The notes under the pieces: generated by a model
Seen by the model: the letters and a program-made list of their open reading frames with translations, nothing else
Databases searched by the model: none
What the model was told of the DNA's origin: nothing
Translations under genes and position numbers: made by a program
In this document: one piece after another, positions 19,074 to 24,943 of the stretch
How the letters are laid out: each line of letters opens with the position of its first letter
Numbering within the stretch: position 1 is the stretch's first letter
Source of the DNA: an uncultured Methylococcaceae bacterium
Lineage (GTDB): Bacteria; Pseudomonadota; Gammaproteobacteria; Methylococcales; Methylomonadaceae
Length of the DNA stretch: 33,442 nucleotides
Direction: 5' to 3'
Assembly (NCBI GenBank): GCA_903839855.1
Contig: CAIMEB010000088.1
Coordinates: forward strand, 1 to 33,442

Positions 19074-19217
19074 ATGAAAGCAACTGAATTGCAACGGGCT
19101 AAAAATCCTGACTTGATTGCCTCTGTTACTGCCATTAAAGTGGATGCACCGCACCCCGATAGTTTAGCGGATGAATTAGCGGCGATGGCGAATGCTAATG
19201 GTGGCACTTTACTATAA
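19074..19217 (+). pseudogene. N-terminal stub of an AlbA_2/Schlafen-type ATP-binding protein
   Basis: A 47-codon frame with ribosome site ggggagag before the ATG. The segment DSLADELAAMANANGGTLL corresponds to the AlbA_2 pattern, in which an aliphatic helix is followed by NxxGG-LLIGV. The frame stops right where the GGxLLIGVDD strand should continue. AlbA_2 proteins often sit beside type III-like Mod genes, so this and the preceding stub look like remains of one operon. The 78 bases after it, up to tmpT, hold no assignable gene. Confidence 0.45.
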
Positions 19218-19295
19218 CAATCTATACCCAGATGGCTGATCATTTTGGGGAACAAGCCGAGTGTTCTGTAAAGGATAGCAACACCTTGTTACTCT

Positions 19296-19952
19296 TTAAC
19301 GTACCACCAGTCGATAGGTTTGTTCCTTTATACGGGTCAGTCCGCGTTCTTTAAAGGCTATTTCTTTTCCTAACACATCTTCAGTAGCCAATAATTCGAC
19401 ATCACACCAAGGACTAAACAATTTTTCAACGTCTTCGTTTTCTACACTGAAGGGTGGCCCCTGCATTTCATGCTTGGGATAGGCAAAAGTGATTAGCAAG
19501 ATTTCTGTGTTAGCAGGCAGCAAAGTAGAAAGGCTTGATACATACTGGATACGCATGTCGTCTGGCAAAGCCACCAGTGCAGCACGATCATAAACCACGT
19601 TAACATCGCCTAAGTCAGAAGGCCGTAAGGCAAAAAAGTCTCCACAGAGAATTTGTAGACCCTCTACTTCACTAACAATAAAATCACCGTTACGCCTTAC
19701 CGTGGGCTTTAAATCGTTATCGGAGAAAAAAGACTCGACGGCCAGTGGGCTTAACTCAACACCCACTACTTGATAGCCCATCCCAAGCAGCCACAGCATA
19801 TCATTACTTTTTCCACATAAGGGAACGAAGACTTTATCTCCCTTGTTTACCGATAAGGTTGACCAGTAATGTTGTAAATGTGGATTTATTTCCTGTTTAT
19901 GAAAACCAATCTGATTTAGTTTCCAGCGTTCGTGCCAGAATTCATGCTGCAT
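19296..19952 (-). CDS. tmpT: Thiopurine S-methyltransferase family protein
   Basis: 218 residues, the standard length of bacterial TPMT. The N-terminus (EFWHERWKLNQIGFHKQEIN) and the SAM-binding VPLCGKSNDMLWLLGMGYQV, GVELSPLAV and VYDRAALVALP blocks are typical. It uses S-adenosylmethionine to methylate thiols or selenium and tellurium species; some bacterial TPMTs volatilise selenite and confer tellurite resistance, which is suggestive next to a ter cluster but is not proof of a link. It is the only complete gene on the minus strand in the window, with the gene fragments of the defence patch converging on its 3' end. Confidence 0.93.
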   Translation of the reverse strand: MQHEFWHERWKLNQIGFHKQEINPHLQHYWSTLSVNKGDKVFVPLCGKSNDMLWLLGMGYQVVGVELSPLAVESFFSDNDLKPTVRRNGDFIVSEVEGLQILCGDFFALRPSDLGDVNVVYDRAALVALPDDMRIQYVSSLSTLLPANTEILLITFAYPKHEMQGPPFSVENEDVEKLFSPWCDVELLATEDVLGKEIAFKERGLTRIKEQTYRLVVR

Positions 19953-20039
19953 GGCTTATACCTTGTCTGTGAATCTTGATCATTAGATTTGATATGAGTA
20001 ATCTGGTTTGGTATAAAAGCATGGTATTGTAATTGTTGT

Positions 20040-20071
20040 TTAATGGTTTAACGGTCTAACGATCTAACGAT
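20040..20071 (+). repeat. 8-bp tandem repeat, four copies
   Basis: Four consecutive octamers (ttaatggt, ttaacggt, ctaacgat, ctaacgat) fit the pattern YTAAYGRT. The block lies just before the 42-bp minisatellite and downstream of the tmpT start. Confidence 0.7.
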
Positions 20072-20088
20072 GAGTCCAACTTCCGAAA

Positions 20089-20340
20089 GCAAACGCTTCC
20101 AACCTTTGTCCGGTTGCTTCCGGTTTAAAAGCGATTGCCCCCGACCTTTTTACTCTTGCTTGCGGCTTTAAAGCAAACGCTTTCAACCGTTTTACTATTG
20201 CTTCTGCTACAAGAGCAAACGCTCTCAACCGTTTTACTGTTGCTTTTGCTCCGAGAGCAAACGCTCTCAACCGTTTTACTGTTGCTTCTGCTCTGAAAGC
20301 AAACGCTTCAAACCGTTTTATTATCGCTTTCAGTTCGAAA
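20089..20340 (-). repeat. 42-bp minisatellite, six units
   Basis: Units begin at 20089, 20131, 20173, 20215, 20257 and 20299, exactly 42 bases apart, with a partial seventh at 20341. The core gcaaacgct...caaccgttttact is best kept in units three to five. Read on the minus strand from an ATG at 20351 it would encode a 14-residue repeat of the type AEATVKRLRAFALG. Similar low-complexity frames can be spurious, and no ribosome site is clear, so it is listed as DNA repeat rather than protein. Confidence 0.85.
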
Positions 20341-20583
20341 GCAATAGACATGAATTCATTTCCTGATGTATCACCTGAGATGATGCTAAGAAATATAATA
20401 TTAATTAACTTACATAGTGTCAGAATAAAGGTCTATAGTGAGTTGACTTACGGTAAATCAGGCAAAACGACTATGTTCAAATCAAAGATTAGTTTCGAAT
20501 TGGCTAAGATAATATCATCAACCTAACCTTTGGCGTGATATTTAATTCGCGTCATAACGTATTCCTTTCATAAGGAGAATCTT

Positions 20584-21183
20584 ATGAGAAAATTAAAAGT
20601 CGTTTCAACTTTTACCCGACTTTCAATAGTCGAAAAAGCCTCGTTTTGCCGGAATGTCATTGTTAAAATGACAAACAATGCAACTTTTTCCGCCCCCGAT
20701 GTTCCTTTAGCTGACGCTTTGGATGCCTTAAACGCTTTTGACGCCGCTATCCTGGGCGCTAAAGATGGTGGACATACCGCTATTTCAATCAGAAATGACT
20801 GTGAGAAAGTAGTTGATGCAAAATTCATCTTGCTTGCAAGATATGTCGATAGAATTGCAGCGGGAGATGAAACCACTATTTTAAGTAGTGGTTTTAATGT
20901 ATCCAGACAGCCCAGCATTCCCAGCAAAGATACTCTTACCGTCAACGATGGTACTTTTCCTGGTAGCATCCATCCAAAACGTATACCAGTACCCAATGCT
21001 GGCTCTTACTGGTGGCAGATTCGTTTGGCAGGAACAACTGAATGGATCACTTATGTGAGTACTCAAAGCAGTATTGTTATATCGGATTTAACGGTAGGCG
21101 CTGTTTATGAGATTCAAGTCGCCGCAGTTACTTCAGAAGGTCAACAGCCATTTTGCTCAATAGTGACAAAATTAGTGGTTTAA
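20584..21183 (+). CDS. FN3-like domain protein of unknown function
   Basis: 199 residues with a strong ribosome site (aaggag, 20573-20578). The N-terminal half is helical and unrecognised, with a D/A-rich segment (PLADALDALNAFDAAILGAK). The C-terminal 90 residues have the beta-sandwich pattern of a fibronectin type III domain: WWQIRLAGTTEWITY, then a TxSSIVISDLTVGAVYEIQVAAVTS-like ending with the tyrosine corner. There is no signal peptide or membrane segment. A hairpin follows directly. Function is unknown; such proteins occur in accessory regions. Confidence 0.75.
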   Translation: MRKLKVVSTFTRLSIVEKASFCRNVIVKMTNNATFSAPDVPLADALDALNAFDAAILGAKDGGHTAISIRNDCEKVVDAKFILLARYVDRIAAGDETTILSSGFNVSRQPSIPSKDTLTVNDGTFPGSIHPKRIPVPNAGSYWWQIRLAGTTEWITYVSTQSSIVISDLTVGAVYEIQVAAVTSEGQQPFCSIVTKLVV

Positions 21184-21193
21184 CACGGTAATC

Positions 21194-21225
21194 TTATCCA
21201 CTTATCCACAGAAGCTGTGGATAAG
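21194..21225. other. DnaA-box-like cluster and perfect hairpin
   Basis: Two perfect matches to the DnaA box TTATNCACA lie face to face (21202-21210 on plus, 21216-21224 on minus), and a one-mismatch copy overlaps at 21194-21202. The pair forms a perfect 10-bp stem (cttatccaca / tgtggataag) with a 5-base loop, placed 20 bases after the FN3-like gene. There is no T-run. It may be a hairpin ending that gene or a DnaA-binding site; an origin is not indicated by anything else. Confidence 0.55.
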
Positions 21226-21443
21226 TCTGTGAGTTAGTGATTGAGTAACTCTCTAACTGCATAATTTTTCTTAAAATTAGTTAGATTGTGTAATAAATAT
21301 GCAATAAACTTACCTAATTAACAATCAATGACTTACGTGTTGTTTGATAGAGTTTATGATGTTTAGGTCAAGTTTTTCATTCGATCTTATTTGTCAATAG
21401 GTAATTGTGGGTAAGTGATGAATAACGCTTTGGAGCACACCTA

Positions 21444-21701
21444 ATGATATTACACATCACTAATGCCAAATATCTGCAAAATTATCAAGTACGGCTTAAA
21501 TTTAATGACGACGTAGAAGGTATAGTTGATTTAAGTAATGAGTTATGGGGATCTATGTTTGAACCGCTAAAAGATTTAAGCTTGTTCAGTCAAGTCAGAT
21601 TAGATTCTCAGTTGCATACGATTAGCTGGCCGAATGGTGCTGATTTAGCACCTGAATTTTTACATGAATTATTGCAGCAACAACAAGAAATCGAAACATG
21701 A
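21444..21701 (+). CDS. DUF2442 protein upstream of cas3
   Basis: 85 residues with the DUF2442 pattern: YQVRLKFNDDVEGIVDLS, then WGSMFEPLKD and ISWPNGADLAPEFLHE. DUF2442 proteins are small DNA-binding-like proteins often paired with DUF4160 toxins; no DUF4160 gene is adjacent here. The stop overlaps the cas3 start as ATGA, so cas3 translation is coupled to this gene. A regulator of cas3 is a possible role by position only. Upstream lie about 220 AT-rich bases with the presumed promoter, which I could not place with confidence. Confidence 0.85.
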   Translation: MILHITNAKYLQNYQVRLKFNDDVEGIVDLSNELWGSMFEPLKDLSLFSQVRLDSQLHTISWPNGADLAPEFLHELLQQQQEIET

Positions 21702-24439
21702 TCGAAAAGTTATATTATAAATATTGGGGCAAAGCGAGTTCAGATAATGAAAATGGAGCGGCTTATCATTTGTTGCCTTATCATTGCTTGGATGTGGCGG
21801 CGGTGGGTTGGCAATTACTCACGCCTGATAAACCACTGTGTCAACATTTAGCTAAGCAATTGGAAGTCGAACCCGAATGGTTGAGGCAACTATTTATATT
21901 TTGCTTGGCATTGCATGATTTGGGTAAGTTTTCTAATGCTTTTCAGGGGATACGCCAAGACTTATCAGACGAGTTAGTAAAAGCCAATCCCAGAATGTCT
22001 TATTCTGAAAAACACGATAGTTTAGGATTTTGCCTGTGGCAAGACATCATACAACCTAAATTTGATGATTTATTATTCAGTGATTCCAATGAAATTACTG
22101 GTCAGTCATGGTCAATTCTGTTGGAGCCTTGGTTAGAAATAGTAACGGGGCATCATGGAATGCCACCTAAAATTAATTTAAGAACTCAGGATTTCTTTGA
22201 GCTTGCTGATGAGCAGGCGGCAATGAAATTTGTACAGGAATCAATAATACTCTTTCTTACTAAGTTCGATCCTCAACCACTATTGGACAAGGCACTTAAA
22301 AAACGACTGAAACCGGTATCCTGGCAATTGGCAGGTGTGGCGGTGTTAGCCGATTGGTTGGGTTCCAATCAAGAGTATTTTACTTATCACGATCAACCTA
22401 CAGACTTAAACGTGTATTGGGATGAGACGGCTTTGGTAAAAGCTAAACAGGCTATTGGTGCTTTACCACACGCGGCTAGTGTTAATGTCTTTCAAACTAT
22501 CGAAAAACTGTTTCCTTTTATCCAAAAACCTACGCCGTTGCAGGATTATGCTATTAAAGAAATACTGACTGAGCAACCGCACCTATTTATTTTGGAGGAT
22601 GTCACAGGTGCCGGTAAAACTGAAGCGGCTTTGATATTAACTCAACGCTTGATGTCGAAAGGCTTAGCGGATGGTGTATATATTGCCTTACCTACCATGG
22701 CGACTGCCAATGCAATGTATAAAAGATTGAGCAAGGTATACAAACAGTTTTATCTTCCAGAGAGTCAACCGTCTTTAATTTTGGCGCATGGTGCGCGTGA
22801 ATTGTCCCAAGTTTTTCAGGATTCTGTAGTTTTATCTAAGCAAGCGAAAACAGACGGTGATTATTTGAATGGAAAAAATGAGGAAGATCAGGAATTAAGT
22901 GCAACAGCTTATTGTAATGCTTGGTTAGCTGATAGCCGAAAAAAAGCATTATTGGCCGATGTTGGGGTGGGTACTTTAGATCAGGCTTTGTTATCGGTGT
23001 TGCCTGCCCGCCATCAGTCTCTGCGTCTGTTGGGTTTAGGCCGTAAAGTGCTGTTGGTAGATGAGGTCCATGCTTACGATAGTTACATGCAAAAATTGTT
23101 GAATGCTTTGCTCGAAGCTCATGCCAGACAAGGGGGAAGTGTGATTTTATTATCGGCAACTTTGCCGCAAACCATGCGTGAAGGGCTAGTTAATGCTTTT
23201 TGTAAAGGATTAGGGCAGCAAGATGTGCCAGCACTTAATTATCCAGCACCTTATCCTTTAGCCACACATATACCCGCTGCTATTATTGAGCAGGCTATAG
23301 ATACCCGTGAAGCAGTCAAGCGTACCGTTAACATTCAACGCTTGAATCGCGAAGAAGACGTTATTGCACACATTAAGCAAGTTGTTACCAAAGGGCAATG
23401 TGTGTGCTGGATACGCAATACAGTCAAATCCGCGAGACAGTCATATCAGGATTTATTAGAAGCGGGCATTGATTCAAATCGACTTAGCCTCTTTCACAGT
23501 CGTTTTGCCATGATTGATCGTCAAACTATTGAGAATAGAACGCTGGAATATTTTGGCGATGGATCAACACCTGAGCATAGAAAAGGTCAGGTGTTGATAG
23601 CCACACAAGTGGTTGAGCAATCACTGGATTTGGATTTCGATGTGATGATTACTGATTTAGCGCCTATCGATTTAATCATACAACGCGCGGGGCGATTAAT
23701 GCGTCATATCCGAGACACACAAGGTAATCGGATTCGGGAAGAAGGCGCAAAAGACTTACGAGGTATTCCGGTGTTGTATTTATTTTCACCAAACCCGATA
23801 GAAGACATCGATATTAATTGGCTGAAACCCGATCATACTGGAACGCAGGCGGTTTATCAGCATATAGGACAGCTTTGGTTGACGGCGAAACTATTGGTGG
23901 CGAGCGGTCAATTTACTATGCCCGATGATGCGAGAACTTTAATTGAGGGGGTCTACTCAGAAGACGCTCAAGAAGAAATACCCGAAGTGTTATTAGATGC
24001 TTCCATTCAAGCGTTGAGTAAGTCTATGGTGCATAAAAGTATGGCGGACATGAATGTGCTTAAACTCAATAAAGGCTATACCCGCATGAGCGGTGATTGG
24101 GATGAGGAAACTAGAATACCGACCCGATTAACGGAAGAAGAAACTATCTCAGTAGCTTTGGCGATTTTAGAAAACGGTCAACTAAAACCCTACGCAAAGG
24201 TCGAATCGTATGCGTGGGCCATGAGTACCGTTAAATTACCTAACCGTGAATGGCAGAAAGTACAACAACACATACCAGGCAATTTAAAGGTTTTAATTGA
24301 AACACTTAAAAGTGAACAAAAATCTTTACGCTGGCTGGAGGTATTGCCGTTAGAAGCTGGACAGGTTATTTATTCAGCACAGCATGGGTTTGTTGGGCAA
24401 ATCCCCACAGTTGTGGGGAACGCTAAAGTTGCTTCATAA
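21698..24439 (+). CDS. cas3: CRISPR-associated helicase-nuclease Cas3 (type I-E)
   Basis: 913 residues, a full-length Cas3 with HD nuclease and superfamily 2 helicase. The HD motif is H73-D74 in ALHDLGKFSNAFQ; Walker A TGAGKT is at 303-308, DEVH at 455-458, and motif VI IIQRAGRLMRH follows VVEQSLDLDFDV. It is recruited by target-bound Cascade and degrades DNA. It is coupled to the DUF2442 gene by ATGA and separated from the Cascade operon by a 500-base regulatory region, so the two have separate promoters. The last 45 coding bases overlap, on the opposite strand, a CRISPR-repeat-like element (24395-24423), which fixes part of the C-terminal sequence QIPTVVGNA. Confidence 0.97.
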   Translation: MIEKLYYKYWGKASSDNENGAAYHLLPYHCLDVAAVGWQLLTPDKPLCQHLAKQLEVEPEWLRQLFIFCLALHDLGKFSNAFQGIRQDLSDELVKANPRMSYSEKHDSLGFCLWQDIIQPKFDDLLFSDSNEITGQSWSILLEPWLEIVTGHHGMPPKINLRTQDFFELADEQAAMKFVQESIILFLTKFDPQPLLDKALKKRLKPVSWQLAGVAVLADWLGSNQEYFTYHDQPTDLNVYWDETALVKAKQAIGALPHAASVNVFQTIEKLFPFIQKPTPLQDYAIKEILTEQPHLFILEDVTGAGKTEAALILTQRLMSKGLADGVYIALPTMATANAMYKRLSKVYKQFYLPESQPSLILAHGARELSQVFQDSVVLSKQAKTDGDYLNGKNEEDQELSATAYCNAWLADSRKKALLADVGVGTLDQALLSVLPARHQSLRLLGLGRKVLLVDEVHAYDSYMQKLLNALLEAHARQGGSVILLSATLPQTMREGLVNAFCKGLGQQDVPALNYPAPYPLATHIPAAIIEQAIDTREAVKRTVNIQRLNREEDVIAHIKQVVTKGQCVCWIRNTVKSARQSYQDLLEAGIDSNRLSLFHSRFAMIDRQTIENRTLEYFGDGSTPEHRKGQVLIATQVVEQSLDLDFDVMITDLAPIDLIIQRAGRLMRHIRDTQGNRIREEGAKDLRGIPVLYLFSPNPIEDIDINWLKPDHTGTQAVYQHIGQLWLTAKLLVASGQFTMPDDARTLIEGVYSEDAQEEIPEVLLDASIQALSKSMVHKSMADMNVLKLNKGYTRMSGDWDEETRIPTRLTEEETISVALAILENGQLKPYAKVESYAWAMSTVKLPNREWQKVQQHIPGNLKVLIETLKSEQKSLRWLEVLPLEAGQVIYSAQHGFVGQIPTVVGNAKVAS
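24395..24423 (-). repeat. Diverged CRISPR repeat 2 of the mini-array
   Basis: 22 of 29 positions match the array repeat. The stem CCCCAC/GTGGGG is identical, the loop is AACT, and the changes are concentrated in the last 8 bases (ATTTGCCC), which would belong to a following crRNA that does not exist. It lies entirely within the antisense of the cas3 coding end. Confidence 0.88.
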
Positions 24440-24455
24440 AGTATAGACAGTGAAG

Positions 24456-24484
24456 CGGTTCATCCCAATTTGAATTGGGAACGG
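24456..24484 (-). repeat. Diverged CRISPR repeat 1 of the mini-array
   Basis: 19 of 29 positions match the array repeat. The 5' GTTCCC and the final 11 bases GGGATGAACCG are unchanged, while the stem is CCCAAT/ATTGGG with loop TCAA instead of CCCCAC/GTGGGG with loop ATCC. All three altered stem pairs are compensated, so the hairpin is kept. Confidence 0.88.
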
Positions 24485-24488
24485 GCTT

Positions 24489-24516
24489 AGTATAGATAAT
24501 TTAAATTATTTGTAAA
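24489..24516 (-). promoter_or_regulatory. Promoter of the mini-CRISPR RNA
   Basis: On the minus strand, TTTACA (24516-24511) and TATACT (24494-24489) are 16 bases apart, each one base from the sigma-70 consensus. The predicted start at about 24482 falls on the first bases of the first repeat copy. The -35 box lies inside the site that the RNA itself is predicted to target. Confidence 0.7.
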
Positions 24517-24529
24517 GACATTGAAGCTT
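24495..24529 (-). promoter_or_regulatory. Predicted Cascade target of the mini-CRISPR guide, with AAG PAM
   Basis: On the minus strand an AAG (24529-24527), the preferred type I-E PAM, is followed by CTTCAATGTCTTTAC (24526-24512). The guide matches 13 of these 15 bases; the mismatches are at guide positions 6 and 12, which Cascade does not pair. The remaining 17 bases barely match, so the site should be bound but not licensed for cutting. The PAM shares a base with the -35 box of the downstream promoter. Confidence 0.8.
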
Positions 24530-24557
24530 TGACAAAAAATTAATTCCAAACTATTAT
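24529..24557 (+). promoter_or_regulatory. Sigma-70 promoter for small ORF, hicB-like gene and Cascade operon
   Basis: A perfect TTGACA (24529-24534) and TATTAT (24552-24557, one base from consensus) are separated by 17 bases. The start is expected at about 24564, 25 bases before the small ORF. It is the only strong promoter seen between cas3 and cas8e. Confidence 0.85.
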
Positions 24558-24588
24558 GGTATCTATATTCAGTAATAGGGCTTTTATC

Positions 24589-24699
24589 GTGGATCAAATT
24601 AAGGAAATTATCGATGCAATTAACTCTTTTTCACCAGCGCCAATGGCTGTTATTTGTTTGGCGTTAGTGCTTGCAATTATTTTGGCCTTGAAAATGTAG
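24589..24699 (+). CDS. 36-residue single-pass membrane peptide
   Basis: A GTG-started frame (GTG at 24589, AGGG eight bases before it) gives 36 residues: an amphipathic start VDQIKEIIDAINSF, then a hydrophobic segment MAVICLALVLAIILALKM that would cross the membrane once. It is the first frame after the strong promoter, with a leader of about 25 bases, and a weak bulged hairpin (24698-24719) begins at its stop. The size and layout are those of small hydrophobic type I-like toxins. In CreTA modules a toxin gene sits under a Cascade-repressed promoter exactly like this, so a CreT-like role is possible. The other possibility is a minor leader peptide of the cas operon. Coding status is unproven. 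Confidence 0.5.
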   Translation: MDQIKEIIDAINSFSPAPMAVICLALVLAIILALKM

Positions 24700-24766
24700 G
24701 TTCTTCATTTGAGAAACCTTAATTAACCAGAAATAATTCTTATATTTAAATACTTGGGAGCTACTA

Positions 24767-24943
24767 ATGAAACTTAAAGTAATTGTTCATGAAGCGGAAG
24801 AAGGCGGTTATTGGGCTGAAGTGCCTTCAATAACGGGTTGCGTTACACAAGGTGATACTTTTGATGAATTATTGAGCAATATTTATGAGGCGGTAGAAGG
24901 TTGTTTATCAGTTGATATTGATAAAGCAGTGGTAAACCCATGA
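24767..24943 (+). CDS. HicB-like antitoxin-domain protein, coupled to cas8e
   Basis: 58 residues forming a complete HicB N-terminal domain: MKLKVIVHEAEEGGYWAEVP, then GCVTQGDTFDELLSNIYEAVEG. The fold is RNase H-like; HicB proteins neutralise HicA RNA-cutting toxins. The C-terminal DNA-binding domain found in many HicBs is absent, and no hicA-like frame lies upstream or downstream, so this is an orphan. A gggag ribosome site precedes the ATG, and its stop overlaps the cas8e start as ATGA. It therefore belongs to the Cascade operon and may set cas8e translation. Its role there is unknown. Confidence 0.85.
   Translation: MKLKVIVHEAEEGGYWAEVPSITGCVTQGDTFDELLSNIYEAVEGCLSVDIDKAVVNP

Larger units (their letters stand above)
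19953..20583. other. Gene-poor stretch holding short tandem repeats
   Basis: About 630 bases without a convincing gene. It contains an 8-bp tandem repeat (20040-20071), a 42-bp minisatellite (20089-20340) and about 230 AT-rich bases before the next gene. The minisatellite leaves a 95-codon frame open on the minus strand, but this follows from the 42-bp period being a multiple of three. Confidence 0.7.
24395..24484 (-). ncRNA. CreR/CreA-like crRNA-mimic gene (two-repeat mini-CRISPR)
   Basis: On the minus strand lie a repeat-like element (24484-24456), a 32-nt guide (24455-24424) and a second repeat-like element (24423-24395): a 29-32-29 layout identical in spacing to the main array. The first repeat copy ends in ATGAACCG, the same 8-nt handle that Cas6e leaves on array crRNAs, so a normal 5' handle would be made. 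The guide starts CTTCACTGTCTATAC. A promoter with TTTACA and TATACT lies just before it and would start the RNA at about 24482. The gene overlaps the cas3 3' end antisense. CRISPR-resembling RNAs (CreR) that guide Cascade to repress cas genes, and CreA RNAs that repress a toxin, are known from other type I loci; this matches their design. The assignment is by sequence only. Confidence 0.82.

Noticed and set aside
19218-19295. A possible C-terminal gene fragment after the AlbA_2 stub (reads QMADHFGEQAECSVKDSN)
   Set aside because: It has no start, cannot be assigned to a family, and runs into the tmpT 3' end, so it is not annotated as a gene.
20064-20351. The 95-codon minus-strand frame as a definite protein gene
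   Set aside because: The frame is open because the repeat period is divisible by three; there is no clear ribosome site or recognised family.
21194-21300. A replication origin
   Set aside because: Only three DnaA-box-like sites, no dnaA, dnaN or rep gene nearby, and the sites form a simple hairpin after a gene.
21184-21443. A second target for the mini-CRISPR guide upstream of the cas3 unit
   Set aside because: No CTTCA or TGAAG seed is present on either strand, so cas3 does not appear to be repressed the same way.
24401-24421. Palindrome at the cas3 end as an intrinsic terminator for cas3
   Set aside because: It lies before the stop codon, has no T-run on the plus strand, and matches the CRISPR repeat at 19 of 21 bases, so it is part of the mini-array.
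24440-24766. A HicA toxin gene next to the HicB-like gene
   Set aside because: The only frame here is the 36-residue hydrophobic peptide, which lacks the HicA dsRBD-like pattern and catalytic histidine context.
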